A stretch of DNA of 42,514 nt, from NCBI GenBank assembly GCA_946408595.1, contig CAMJSX010000007.1, positions 1 through 42,514 on the forward strand, given 5' to 3'. Source of the stretch: an uncultured Candidatus Saccharibacteria bacterium. Lineage in GTDB: Bacteria; Patescibacteriota; Saccharimonadia; Saccharimonadales; Saccharimonadaceae. Shown in pieces: positions 30,268-38,162 of this stretch (positions within the stretch are counted from its first letter, which is position 1; every line of letters begins with the position of its first letter). The position numbers were made by a program, and so were the translations under genes. The notes under the pieces are model-generated. The model searched no databases, was not told the DNA's origin, and saw only the letters and a list, made by a program, of their open reading frames with translations.

Positions 30268-32118
30268 ATGGATAAGATACGGAATTTTTGTATCATTGCG
30301 CATATTGACCACGGAAAATCGACGATTGCCGATCGGATGATGGAACTTACGGGCACAGTTGAAAAACGAGAAATGAAAGACCAATTGCTCGATTCAATGG
30401 AACTGGAGCGCGAAAAAGGCATTACGATTAAACTCACGCCAGTGACGATGCATTGGAAGGGTTATACTCTGAATTTGATTGACACGCCGGGACATGTAGA
30501 TTTTTCGTATGAAGTCAGCCGCTCATTACAGGCAGTCGAAACGGCAGTTCTAGTAGTGGATGCCACGCAAGGAATCCAAGCCCAGACACTAGCGAATGTG
30601 TACCTTGCTTTGGAGCAGGATTTAACAATTATTCCGGTAATTAACAAAGTAGATTTACCAGCCGCCGATGTCGAAGGCGTGGCTAAACAAATTATCAATT
30701 TACTCGGCTGTAAACGTGAAGAAATCATCGAAGCCTCCGGCAAAACCGGCTACAACGTGGATAAGATATTAGATGCTGTAATAGAAACAGCACCAATTGG
30801 TTTTCGGGCCGCGTCCGGCCGGCCCGTCGCCACGGGCGGCCGGCGCTCGTCCTCGCCTTGCCAGGCTCCGGATTCCCTCAAACCAACAGGTGCTGTTTCT
30901 ACACGAGCCCTAATATTTGATTCGTATTTCGACGATTATCGCGGCGTGGTTCTCTACGTTCGCGTAGTAGACGGAGAGATTTTAAAGAATGCTGAGATTC
31001 TAATGATGGCCGCCGGTACTAAGGGTCTAGCTCTCGAAGTTGGCATCCTCACCCCTAAAATGTCCCCGCGCGAAAAACTATCTGAAGGTGAAATTGGCTA
31101 CATTGTAACGAACCTAAAGACCACGCGCGAAGCTAAAGTCGGCGACACCGTAACACTCGTCAAAGCTCCAGCAGAAGAAGCTCTTCCCGGCTACAAAAAC
31201 GTTTTGCCATTTGTCTATGCCGGCTTTTTCCCAGTTTCAAACGACCAGTATAAAGAATTAAAAGAAGCCATCGAAAAACTAGCACTGTCGGATTCAGCAC
31301 TCAGATACGAACCGGAGAATTCCCCGGTCCTCGGCTTTGGACTTCGGATCGGCTTTTTAGGCCTTCTTCACATGGATATTATCAAAGAGCGTCTAGAACG
31401 TGAGTTTAATCTCGACCTTATTGTAACCAATCCGTCCACCAACTATGAAGTAGTGATGAATAACGGCGAGGTAAGAGAGATTAAATCAGCCGCCGATCTT
31501 CCCGACGCTTCCGAAATCAAAGAAATCCGCGAACCATGGGTTAAAGGTGAAATCATTTTGCCAAAGTCAATGATTGGCAATGTTTTAAATCTTATTAATG
31601 AAAAACGTGGCCATCAAACCAATGTTTCATACATTGAGGATCGAGCAGTGATTGATTTTGAGGCGCCGATGGCAAACTTACTTACTGATTTTTACGACCA
31701 ACTAAAATCCGCTACTTCTGGTTACGCATCATTTAACTACGAACTGGCCGGCTATCGCGCCGAAGATCTAGTTCGTGTTGATTTCCTGGTGGGCGGACAT
31801 AAGATGGATGCCCTTTCCGTGATGGCTCACCGTAGTGAAGCCGACGGTATAGGCCGCGAAGTGACGAAAAAACTCAAAGAAGTTATCCCGCGACAAAACT
31901 GGGAAGTAGCACTCCAAGCGGCAATTGGCGCGAGAGTGATTGCTCGCGAAACGATTGGCGCCTATCGTAAAGATGTGACAGTCAAAATCCACACTGGCGA
32001 CCGCGACCGCAAAGCCAAACTTCTCGAAAAGCAAAAACGTGGCAAAGCGCGGATGAAACGTTTTGGTAAAATTGATATTCCGTCAGAAGCTTTTACGGTC
32101 ATGCTGAAGCGAGATTAA
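30268..32118 (+). CDS. lepA: Elongation factor 4 (LepA) with an in-frame palindromic insertion
   Basis: A ribosomal back-translocase GTPase of 616 residues. The G domain has AHIDHGKST, DTPGHVDFSYEV and NKVDLP; domain II starts at TRALIFDSYFDDYRG; the C-terminus has RETIGAYRKDVTVK and KRGKARMKRFG. Between the G domain and domain II, where LepA usually has a short linker, residues about 173-211 include a foreign-looking Arg/Ser/Pro stretch (FRAASGRPVATGGRRSSSP). It is encoded by a GC-rich palindromic segment (30784-30899). The frame is preserved and all core motifs remain. It starts 3 nt after pnp without a strong Shine-Dalgarno, so coupling to pnp is likely. Confidence 0.96.
   Translation: MDKIRNFCIIAHIDHGKSTIADRMMELTGTVEKREMKDQLLDSMELEREKGITIKLTPVTMHWKGYTLNLIDTPGHVDFSYEVSRSLQAVETAVLVVDATQGIQAQTLANVYLALEQDLTIIPVINKVDLPAADVEGVAKQIINLLGCKREEIIEASGKTGYNVDKILDAVIETAPIGFRAASGRPVATGGRRSSSPCQAPDSLKPTGAVSTRALIFDSYFDDYRGVVLYVRVVDGEILKNAEILMMAAGTKGLALEVGILTPKMSPREKLSEGEIGYIVTNLKTTREAKVGDTVTLVKAPAEEALPGYKNVLPFVYAGFFPVSNDQYKELKEAIEKLALSDSALRYEPENSPVLGFGLRIGFLGLLHMDIIKERLEREFNLDLIVTNPSTNYEVVMNNGEVREIKSAADLPDASEIKEIREPWVKGEIILPKSMIGNVLNLINEKRGHQTNVSYIEDRAVIDFEAPMANLLTDFYDQLKSATSGYASFNYELAGYRAEDLVRVDFLVGGHKMDALSVMAHRSEADGIGREVTKKLKEVIPRQNWEVALQAAIGARVIARETIGAYRKDVTVKIHTGDRDRKAKLLEKQKRGKARMKRFGKIDIPSEAFTVMLKRD
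30784..30899 (+). mobile_element. GC-rich palindromic element inserted in frame in lepA
   Basis: The ends are 20-bp inverted repeats: GAAACAGCACCAATTGGTTT (30784-30803) and AAACCAACAGGTGCTGTTTC (30880-30899), 18 of 20 complementary. The core is very GC-rich and has a second palindrome, CCGGCCGGCCCGT (30815-30827), loop CGCC, ACGGGCGGCCGG (30832-30843), 12 bp with one bulged G. The organisation (about 100 bp, nested palindromes, open in frame, in a domain linker) resembles Rickettsia palindromic elements. Part of the outer repeats may be original lepA sequence. Confidence 0.7.
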
Positions 32119-32151
32119 TTACCTGCATCGCTCAATAGTTTCTTAATATGA

Positions 32152-32157
32152 TATAAT
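32152..32157 (+). promoter_or_regulatory. Extended -10 promoter of the 32164 gene
   Basis: ATATGA-TATAAT (hexamer 32152-32157), 6 nt, ATG 32164; the A of ATG is at +1. Confidence 0.65.
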
Positions 32158-32163
32158 AAAACC

Positions 32164-32661
32164 ATGAAGAAATCTTTCTGGTTTTTCGTGGCAATCATAG
32201 TAATAGTTGTTTTTGCTGCGCCGGTGAGTGCGATTTCAGATAGTCAAAAAAATAACATCATGGAAAATTGCGAAAGCATCAAGGACACTCTCAAAACAAT
32301 TCAACACCAAGATTCTAGAACGCGTGTCTACCTTGGCCGGTATTATGAAACGATTCTGTCAAAATACATCACGCCGCTCAACGTGCGCTTAGTCGAGAAC
32401 AACATACTAAACAATGATCTTATAGAAAATCAAGACAGCTTCTCCAAAATGCGCAACAGCTTTATTATTGATTTTATTGAATATCAAAGAAGGCTAGATG
32501 AACTAGTCGCGATGGATTGCAAATCATCACCAGAAAGCTTTTATAATAAACTGGTGAAAGTCAGGGAAAGACGAAAAGTAGTTGAAAGCGACACTTCGGT
32601 AATGAAGGAACTAATGAAGTCTCAGCTAACATTAGTAAAAGAATTGAAAGGTAAACTATGA
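32164..32661 (+). CDS. Exported helical protein, unknown function
   Basis: A 165-residue protein. The N-terminal signal peptide (KKSFWFFVAIIVIVVFAAPVSA) is cleaved near residue 23, or kept as an anchor. The rest is predicted helical, with a long amphipathic pattern (ESIKDTLKTIQHQDSRTRVY, then VKVRERRKVVESDTSVMKEL) and two Cys (C31 region ENCESI and MDCKSS). It overlaps the next gene by 4 nt (ATGA), and both have membrane-export features, so a two-protein envelope unit is likely. No family recognised. Confidence 0.7.
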   Translation: MKKSFWFFVAIIVIVVFAAPVSAISDSQKNNIMENCESIKDTLKTIQHQDSRTRVYLGRYYETILSKYITPLNVRLVENNILNNDLIENQDSFSKMRNSFIIDFIEYQRRLDELVAMDCKSSPESFYNKLVKVRERRKVVESDTSVMKELMKSQLTLVKELKGKL

Positions 32662-32984
32662 CTCCAGGTGGAAGAAAACTAGTTGTTTTAGGTATTGCAT
32701 CGGTCATTATTGCCCTGCTGACTACCAGCGTGTCATTGGCGCTGTACCATAACTCAGGAGATATTTATCTAGACCGTTCACGCCCAGGATATTTACCGGA
32801 CGAAGAAGAAATCGAACAAGATGACGATATTAAAGACGAGTATACATTTAACAAAAGTGGTTCAATTAATGGCGCGGTTCTAGACGAATACGTTGAGCAT
32901 TTAGAGCAAGAAATTGAAGCGGTTGAAGCATATAAAAATCCTTTTGGTGCTGATGTCCTTTCGGACGAAAATTTAGGCATATAA
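32658..32984 (+). CDS. Small membrane-anchored acidic protein, unknown function
   Basis: A 108-residue protein. One N-terminal membrane helix (about residues 8-29, VVLGIASVIIALLTTSVSLAL) is followed by an acidic extracytoplasmic region (EEEIEQDDDIKDE) and a helix (AVLDEYVEHLEQEIEAVEAY). The start overlaps the 32164 gene. The TAA stop at 32982-32984 is part of the A-run that, on the other strand, forms the U-tract behind tRNA-Pro(GGG). Family not recognised. Confidence 0.7.
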   Translation: MTPGGRKLVVLGIASVIIALLTTSVSLALYHNSGDIYLDRSRPGYLPDEEEIEQDDDIKDEYTFNKSGSINGAVLDEYVEHLEQEIEAVEAYKNPFGADVLSDENLGI

Positions 32985-32989
32985 AAAAA

Positions 32990-33064
32990 TGGTCGGGGGT
33001 ACCAGGATCGAACTGGCGACCTCACGCCCCCCAGACGTGCGCGCTACCGCTGCGCCAACCCCCG
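32990..33064 (-). tRNA. tRNA-Pro(GGG)
   Basis: The acceptor CGGGGGT pairs with ACCCCCG; the C1-G72 pair is typical of tRNA-Pro. The anticodon loop CTGGGGG gives GGG, the T arm is GCCAG-TTCGATC-CTGGT, and CCA is encoded (32990-32992). It is followed by seven T on the minus strand. Confidence 0.94.
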
Positions 33065-33073
33065 ACACAAAAA

Positions 33074-33149
33074 TGGTCTGGGTGACAGGACTTGAACCTG
33101 CGACCTCGACTTCCCAAAAGTCGCGCGCTACCAACTGTGCTACACCCAG
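33074..33149 (-). tRNA. tRNA-Pro(TGG)
   Basis: The acceptor CTGGGTG pairs with CACCCAG. The anticodon stem-loop is CGACT-TTTGGGA-AGTCG with anticodon TGG, the T arm is GCAGG-TTCAAGT-CCTGT, and CCA is encoded. It lies 9 nt upstream of tRNA-Pro(GGG) on the same transcript. Confidence 0.94.
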
Positions 33150-33159
33150 ACGCACTTTC

Positions 33160-33192
33160 ATTATAGCATACTTTGCTCGATTATGGTAGAAT
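33160..33192. promoter_or_regulatory. Divergent promoters: tRNA-Pro pair (-) and ftsH (+)
   Basis: Minus strand AGTATGC-TATAAT (hexamer 33160-33165) lies 10 nt before the tRNA-Pro(TGG) 5' end. Plus strand TGG-TAGAAT (hexamer 33187-33192) lies before ftsH. Confidence 0.6.
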
Positions 33193-33215
33193 AGATTTAA
33201 TAAGGAGATAAAAAA

Positions 33216-35141
33216 GTGGCGGAAAACATACCTAGAAAAAACATGGGTCGACCATCGAACAATAGCAAATCTAACACAATTAGAAGCATAGTTTTTACAT
33301 TTTTGATGATTTGTCTTGCAATGTTTTTAATTACTAATATGAATGGCAGCGCACCAACGAAGACAGAAGTGCCAATTTCTGATGTGATTGCAAGGGCCAA
33401 CGACCCAAAGGGAAATATTAAGAAAATTACAATCACTGGTAATGCACTTGAAATCACCTTAAAAGGCCAAGAAAAACCGACCGAAACCTCCATGAAAGAC
33501 CCATCCGGCACCTTATACGACCAAGGATTAATTAATTATTGTGATAGTTTGGAAGGTGATGAGTTATTAGAATGCCAAGAATCTTACCCAACGATTGAAT
33601 ATAAAGAAGACACCAATGTGTGGGGCATAGTGTTCGATGTCGCTCTCACGATATTGCCAATTATTGCCATCGTAGTTTTCTTCTCCTGGATGATGCGACA
33701 AGCCACCGCAGCAAACAGTCAATCAATGTCATTTGGCAAAGCCAGAGCTAAACTCTACGGCCCCGATAAGAAAAAAGTCACTTTCAAAGACGTGGCCGGC
33801 AATGAATCCGCCAAACAAGATTTAATGGAAATCGTAGACTTCCTAAAGAGCCCGAAAAAATACGAAAAGCTAGGTGCGAAAATTCCACGTGGCGTTCTCC
33901 TCGCCGGTGATCCAGGTACTGGTAAGACTTTAATGGCTCGTGCCGTGGCTGGTGAAGCCAACGTCCCATTCTTCTCTATCTCCGGTTCAGAATTTGCCGA
34001 AATGTTCGTCGGTGTCGGTGCCTCTCGTGTGCGCGATTTATTCTCCAAGGCCAAGAAAAATGCTCCGTCAATTATCTTTATTGATGAAATCGATGCCGTA
34101 GCACACAAACGTGACGCTCGTGGTGGTGCCGGCCGTGAAGACGAACAAACTTTGAATCAAATTCTAGTCGAGATGGATGGTTTTGACAATGATTCTGGCG
34201 TTATCGTAATGGCGGCGACCAACCGTGTGGACATGCTAGATAAAGCTTTACTTCGCCCAGGACGTTTTGATCGCCACGTCAACGTGACTTTGCCAGAAAG
34301 AAAAGACCGCTTAGAGATCTTGAAAGTCCATTTCAAGGGTAAACCAGTAGAATCGGATGTTGACCTAGAGTCACTCGCCAAGAAAACCGCTGGTTCATCT
34401 GGCGCCGACCTTGCCAACATTGCTAACGAAGCAGCCATCACTGCCGCTCGCGAGGGTCACAAAGCTATTTCCAATCATGATCTTACCGAAGCGTTTGAAC
34501 GCGTGGCGATTGGCCCAGAAAGAAAGTCCAAAGTCATGAACGACAAAGAACGCAAAATCACGGCCTATCATGAAGCTGGTCACGCCGTAGTAGGTCACGT
34601 TTTACCAGATTCTGATCCAGTGCACAAAGTGACGATTATCCCACGTGGACAAACTGGCGGGGTGACTTGGTTCTTACCACCAGAAGACAGAAGCTACAAA
34701 AATATCTATGAGCTAAAAGATATTCTCGCCCGTGCCATGGGTGGTCGCGTGGCCGAGAAACTAATCTTTGGTACCGATGCCGTAACAACTGGTGCGTCAT
34801 CGGATCTTAAGAACGTGGCCGAGCTTTCTAAATCTATGATTATTGAAGAAGGCATGGGTAAAAGTATTCGCAACATCGTTTTCCCTTCTGAAGCCACTGG
34901 CTACTACACAATCACCACCGGTAAACCATATTCAGAAAAAACCGCAGAGTTAATCGACCAAGAAGTAAAAGCTTTGTCAGACGAAGCAGCCAAACGCGCG
35001 GAAGACGTATTGAAGGCCAACAAGAAAGTCCTAGATAAACTAGCGGAAGCATTATTAGCACACGAAACCTTGGAAGAAGCTGAACTTGCGCCTATTCTAA
35101 AAGACGCCAAATTACCGGAAATTGCAAAACTACATAAATAA
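33216..35141 (+). CDS. ftsH: ATP-dependent zinc metalloprotease FtsH
   Basis: A membrane-bound AAA+ protease for protein quality control. The 641-residue protein has a first membrane helix (about 22-41), an extracytoplasmic domain with two Cys (109, 120), and a second helix (about 136-159). The AAA+ domain has Walker A GDPGTGKT at 231-238 (first residue pair GD instead of the usual GP), Walker [10 protein letters not shown] and the pore-loop region MFVG. The peptidase domain has HEAGH at 452-456. GTG 33216 is the start, with AAGGAG upstream. The M1 aminopeptidase gene follows after 18 nt, suggesting a protein-turnover operon. Confidence 0.97.
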   Translation: MAENIPRKNMGRPSNNSKSNTIRSIVFTFLMICLAMFLITNMNGSAPTKTEVPISDVIARANDPKGNIKKITITGNALEITLKGQEKPTETSMKDPSGTLYDQGLINYCDSLEGDELLECQESYPTIEYKEDTNVWGIVFDVALTILPIIAIVVFFSWMMRQATAANSQSMSFGKARAKLYGPDKKKVTFKDVAGNESAKQDLMEIVDFLKSPKKYEKLGAKIPRGVLLAGDPGTGKTLMARAVAGEANVPFFSISGSEFAEMFVGVGASRVRDLFSKAKKNAPSIIFIDEIDAVAHKRDARGGAGREDEQTLNQILVEMDGFDNDSGVIVMAATNRVDMLDKALLRPGRFDRHVNVTLPERKDRLEILKVHFKGKPVESDVDLESLAKKTAGSSGADLANIANEAAITAAREGHKAISNHDLTEAFERVAIGPERKSKVMNDKERKITAYHEAGHAVVGHVLPDSDPVHKVTIIPRGQTGGVTWFLPPEDRSYKNIYELKDILARAMGGRVAEKLIFGTDAVTTGASSDLKNVAELSKSMIIEEGMGKSIRNIVFPSEATGYYTITTGKPYSEKTAELIDQEVKALSDEAAKRAEDVLKANKKVLDKLAEALLAHETLEEAELAPILKDAKLPEIAKLHK

Positions 35142-35159
35142 AAAAGGAGGAAGGACAAA

Positions 35160-37517
35160 GTGGAAAGGTTACTTAATTATTTTGAGCCAGAAAAGTATGT
35201 TTTAAATCTCACAATAGATAAGCATCAAAAAACAATTGGCGGAAAAGTAACTATTTTTGGCAAAGCCCTTAACGAAGTCGTCAAACTCCATGCCGTAAGG
35301 CTAGACATTACCGAAGTGCTCGTCAACAATTACAAAGCTGAGTTTAAAGCAGACGGGGAAATACTAGAAATCTACAACATGCCACTTTCGAATGTGGAAA
35401 TTACCATCAACTACCACGGTCATTTGAATGAAAACATGGAAGGGGCTTATCTTTCAACCTACGAATATGAAGGCCACACCGAGACAATCGTTGCCACGCA
35501 ATTTGAATCGCATTATGCTAGAGAGGCGTTCCCTTGCGTTGACGAACCAGCCGCCAAAGCGGTATTTGAGCTTCATATTGAAGTGCCAGACAAAGATGAT
35601 TTAGTTTTGATGAACGTGCCAGAAGGTGAACCGACGCCAAGAATGAGCACCTATCTCCTTGCTTGGGTCATCGGCAAGTTTCACGGTAAAACCATCAAAA
35701 ATGCGCACGGAGTTTCAATCACGACCTACTGCGCTTTGAGCCACGACATTGATATGGTAGATTTTGCCAATGAAATCGCCGCAAGAAGCCTAGAATTTTT
35801 TGACGACAATTTTGGTGTGCCATACCCACTTCCTAAACTTGAACAAGTGGCATTACCAGACTTTGAAGCGGGAGCAATGGAAAACTGGGGGCTGGTCACC
35901 TATCGCGAATCAATGCTTCTTGCCAGTAAATCAGCCACACTCTCAACGAAAAAAGGTGTAGCACTTACCATCGCACACGAATTATCGCATCAATGGTTTG
36001 GCGACCTCGTTACCATGAAATGGTGGGACGATTTATGGCTTAACGAATCGTTCGCCAGCGTAATGGAATACTTTGCGGTAGATTTTATCCACCCAGAATA
36101 CAAAATTTTTGAAGGTTTCTTTACTGGCGACGCCTATTTAGCTCTATTAAGGGATGCATATAAAGACGTCCAATCTGTACACCAAGAAGTCAAAAGCCCA
36201 GCTGAAATTGCCACGCTATTTGATGGGGCAATCGTCTATTCCAAAGGTGCCAGACTGATGTTAATGGTTGTAAGGCTAATGGGTTGGGACAAATTCTGTG
36301 CCGGCATCAGGGAATACTTTGAAACGTACAAATACCAAAACACCGCCGGTGATGATTTATGGATGTGCCTCAACAAGCATGCAGGATTCGACGTGAGAGC
36401 AATGATACACGCCTTTATCGACCGACCAGGATATCCAGTGGTGACCAACCTAGAAGAGAATTTCAAAAAGTTTTCCCAAAAAAGATTTTTGCTAGACGGC
36501 GACATGGAAGCGTCAGACTGGCCGCTCTTCGAAATCCGAGAAGACATGACTGGCCACTATATTTTGAATCTAAGCGAAGCAGAATTCGAAGAAAGATTAC
36601 AAAAATTCGATGAACTAAATCTAGAAGAAAAAATTAGACTGCTCATCGACCGAAATCTTCTCTCACGAACCAACCTAGTGTCATCAGCGTCACTAGTTCC
36701 ATTACTCCTCAAATTCAAACACGAAAATTCGGCTGCAGTATGGGGGATTATCGTATCGATAATTGCAAATCTAAAAGTATTCTTTGAGCCAGATTCCGAA
36801 GAAGAAAAAGCCTTCAAAAACTTCGTGGGCGAGCTCATATCACCAAAACTGTCAGAAATTGGTCTAGTCACCCGCGAAAATGACGACGAAAACACCATTC
36901 GTTTGAGGGCAATTCTTCTCGGGTTAGATTTTTATGCCGAGACTGCGAATAATTTACAATCTCTAGCCAATATGTATGAATCCGACTTCAGTAAAATGGA
37001 CGCAGAAATACGAGAAGACATCATCGATGCAAAACTCTACTTAGAACCAGGTATTATCGACGAATACATCCAAAAATACCGCGAAACCACCGACCCAGAA
37101 ATCAGATTCGAACTATTATTCGCCGGCACCTTGTCCAAAAACCCAGCAGTTCTTGAAAAAATGCAAGGCTTACTCTTAAACACCGAAATTGTCAAACCTC
37201 AAGACCAAGAGTATCTGTTTGTCTATCTATATCGTAACCCACGCTGCCGTGAGGAAGTATTCAAATGGCTTACCATCAACTGGGACAAAATGCTCAGTTT
37301 GTCTGGTGAGAAATCACTCGACGACTATCCGAGATTGACTGCAAACGCTGTTCGCACCGAAAAAGAATCTGCGGCATGGCGAGAATTCTTCGAGCCAATG
37401 AAGGATAACCCAGCCATGGCCAGAGCCATCAAAATCGGCAAGAATGAAATTGAAACCAAGCTAAGATTAATTGCCACCGACAAAGAAGCTGTTATCAAAC
37501 AAATCACTAATTCATAA
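35160..37517 (+). CDS. M1-family metallo-aminopeptidase
   Basis: Removes N-terminal residues from peptides. The 785-residue protein has the substrate motif GAMEN at 238-242, the zinc site HELSH at 273-277 with the third ligand E296 (LNESFA), and a C-terminal helical ERAP1-type domain. No signal peptide is seen, so it is probably cytoplasmic. It may recycle peptides, including arginine-containing ones that could feed the arc pathway; this is inference. The start is GTG 35160 with AAGGAGG upstream. The TAA stop (37515-37517) runs into the A-tract that forms the U-tract of the convergent tRNA-Pro(CGG). Confidence 0.94.
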   Translation: MERLLNYFEPEKYVLNLTIDKHQKTIGGKVTIFGKALNEVVKLHAVRLDITEVLVNNYKAEFKADGEILEIYNMPLSNVEITINYHGHLNENMEGAYLSTYEYEGHTETIVATQFESHYAREAFPCVDEPAAKAVFELHIEVPDKDDLVLMNVPEGEPTPRMSTYLLAWVIGKFHGKTIKNAHGVSITTYCALSHDIDMVDFANEIAARSLEFFDDNFGVPYPLPKLEQVALPDFEAGAMENWGLVTYRESMLLASKSATLSTKKGVALTIAHELSHQWFGDLVTMKWWDDLWLNESFASVMEYFAVDFIHPEYKIFEGFFTGDAYLALLRDAYKDVQSVHQEVKSPAEIATLFDGAIVYSKGARLMLMVVRLMGWDKFCAGIREYFETYKYQNTAGDDLWMCLNKHAGFDVRAMIHAFIDRPGYPVVTNLEENFKKFSQKRFLLDGDMEASDWPLFEIREDMTGHYILNLSEAEFEERLQKFDELNLEEKIRLLIDRNLLSRTNLVSSASLVPLLLKFKHENSAAVWGIIVSIIANLKVFFEPDSEEEKAFKNFVGELISPKLSEIGLVTRENDDENTIRLRAILLGLDFYAETANNLQSLANMYESDFSKMDAEIREDIIDAKLYLEPGIIDEYIQKYRETTDPEIRFELLFAGTLSKNPAVLEKMQGLLLNTEIVKPQDQEYLFVYLYRNPRCREEVFKWLTINWDKMLSLSGEKSLDDYPRLTANAVRTEKESAAWREFFEPMKDNPAMARAIKIGKNEIETKLRLIATDKEAVIKQITNS

Positions 37518-37522
37518 AAAAA

Positions 37523-37598
37523 TGGTCAGGGTGATCGGACTTGAACCGACGACCTCAGCGTCCCGAACGCTGCGCGCTACCAACTGCGCTACACCCTG
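37523..37598 (-). tRNA. tRNA-Pro(CGG)
   Basis: The acceptor CAGGGTG pairs with CACCCTG. The anticodon stem-loop is CAGCG-TTCGGGA-CGCTG with anticodon CGG, and CCA is encoded (37523-37525). It is followed by seven T on the minus strand, and completes a set of three Pro isoacceptors in this window. Confidence 0.94.
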
Positions 37599-37600
37599 GC

Positions 37601-37687
37601 TGGTGCCCACTAAGAGATTTGAACTCTTACAACCTTGCGGTCACTAGCACCTGAAGCTAGCGCGTCTACCAATTCCGCCAAGCGGGC
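37601..37687 (-). tRNA. tRNA-Leu(CAG)
   Basis: A long-variable-arm (class II) tRNA. The acceptor GCCCGCT pairs with AGTGGGC, allowing one G-U. The anticodon stem-loop is CTAGC-TTCAGGT-GCTAG with anticodon CAG, and CCA is encoded. Only 2 nt separate its end from tRNA-Pro(CGG). Confidence 0.94.
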
Positions 37688-37695
37688 TTTAGATG

Positions 37696-37701
37696 ATTAT
37701 A
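37696..37701 (-). promoter_or_regulatory. Extended -10 promoter of the tRNA-Leu/tRNA-Pro pair
   Basis: Minus strand TGG-TATAAT lies 8 nt before the tRNA-Leu 5' end, leaving a 5' leader of about 1-2 nt. Confidence 0.6.
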
Positions 37702-37703
37702 CC

Positions 37704-37733
37704 ATAAAAATACCCCGAGAACTAGTCTCGGGG
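37704..37733 (-). terminator. Intrinsic terminator of the small gene 37745-38035
   Basis: CCCCGAGA-loop-TCTCGGGG (37713-37733) forms an 8-bp stem. On the minus strand it is followed by TATTTTTAT. It lies immediately upstream of the tRNA-Leu promoter. Confidence 0.85.
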
Positions 37734-37744
37734 CGGTGGGGGAA

Positions 37745-38035
37745 TTAATCGAAATTTGTTGGTTCTTCGGTGCAGAATGAAATATCAAAGTTTAGTATTC
37801 CAGGCTCTTCTATGATCCTCTTGAAGACTCTTTGCGAGGGGAATTTATCACCCTCATAAACGAAATAGATCAGGTAGCTGTCAGCAAAGGAATGAAGCAT
37901 GGAACTATTTTCTTCGTCGACATAGTCGCCGGTGATCTTACTCCGAATACTTGTCTCGAAGCCTTTCTTTTCCAGATACTCTCGGATTTCTTCGCTGTTT
38001 ACGTACTCTCGTACAACATAGACAGAACACGACAT
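37745..38035 (-). CDS. Small acidic protein, unknown function
   Basis: A 96-residue protein of no recognised family (MSCSVYVVREYVNSEEIREYL at the start, then ITGDYVDEENSSMLHSFADS and FVYEGDKFPSQRVFKRIIEE). It has an alpha/beta pattern and no export signal. Evidence for a real gene is the AGGAGGGT ribosome site before ATG 38035, an extended -10 promoter (AGTATGA-TATAAT, hexamer 38086-38091) and a good terminator. Promoter, leader and size recall the gene at 27605-27928, although the proteins do not look alike. Confidence 0.7.
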   Translation of the reverse strand: MSCSVYVVREYVNSEEIREYLEKKGFETSIRSKITGDYVDEENSSMLHSFADSYLIYFVYEGDKFPSQRVFKRIIEEPGILNFDISFCTEEPTNFD

Positions 38036-38085
38036 TTTTTAACCCTCCTAAAGTACTCGCGGTTTTGATTAAATCGCGTATTACA

Positions 38086-38144
38086 ATTATATCATACTTT
38101 TTTAGAAAAAGCAATAGTGGAAAGGACCAAAAATCTGATATAAT
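38086..38144. promoter_or_regulatory. Divergent promoters: small gene (-) and pgi (+)
   Basis: Minus strand TGA-TATAAT (hexamer 38086-38091), with TTGCTT 17 bp upstream. Plus strand TGA-TATAAT (hexamer 38139-38144), before GGAGGT and ATG 38163. Confidence 0.65.
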
Positions 38145-38162
38145 GGGGTAAATGGAGGTATT

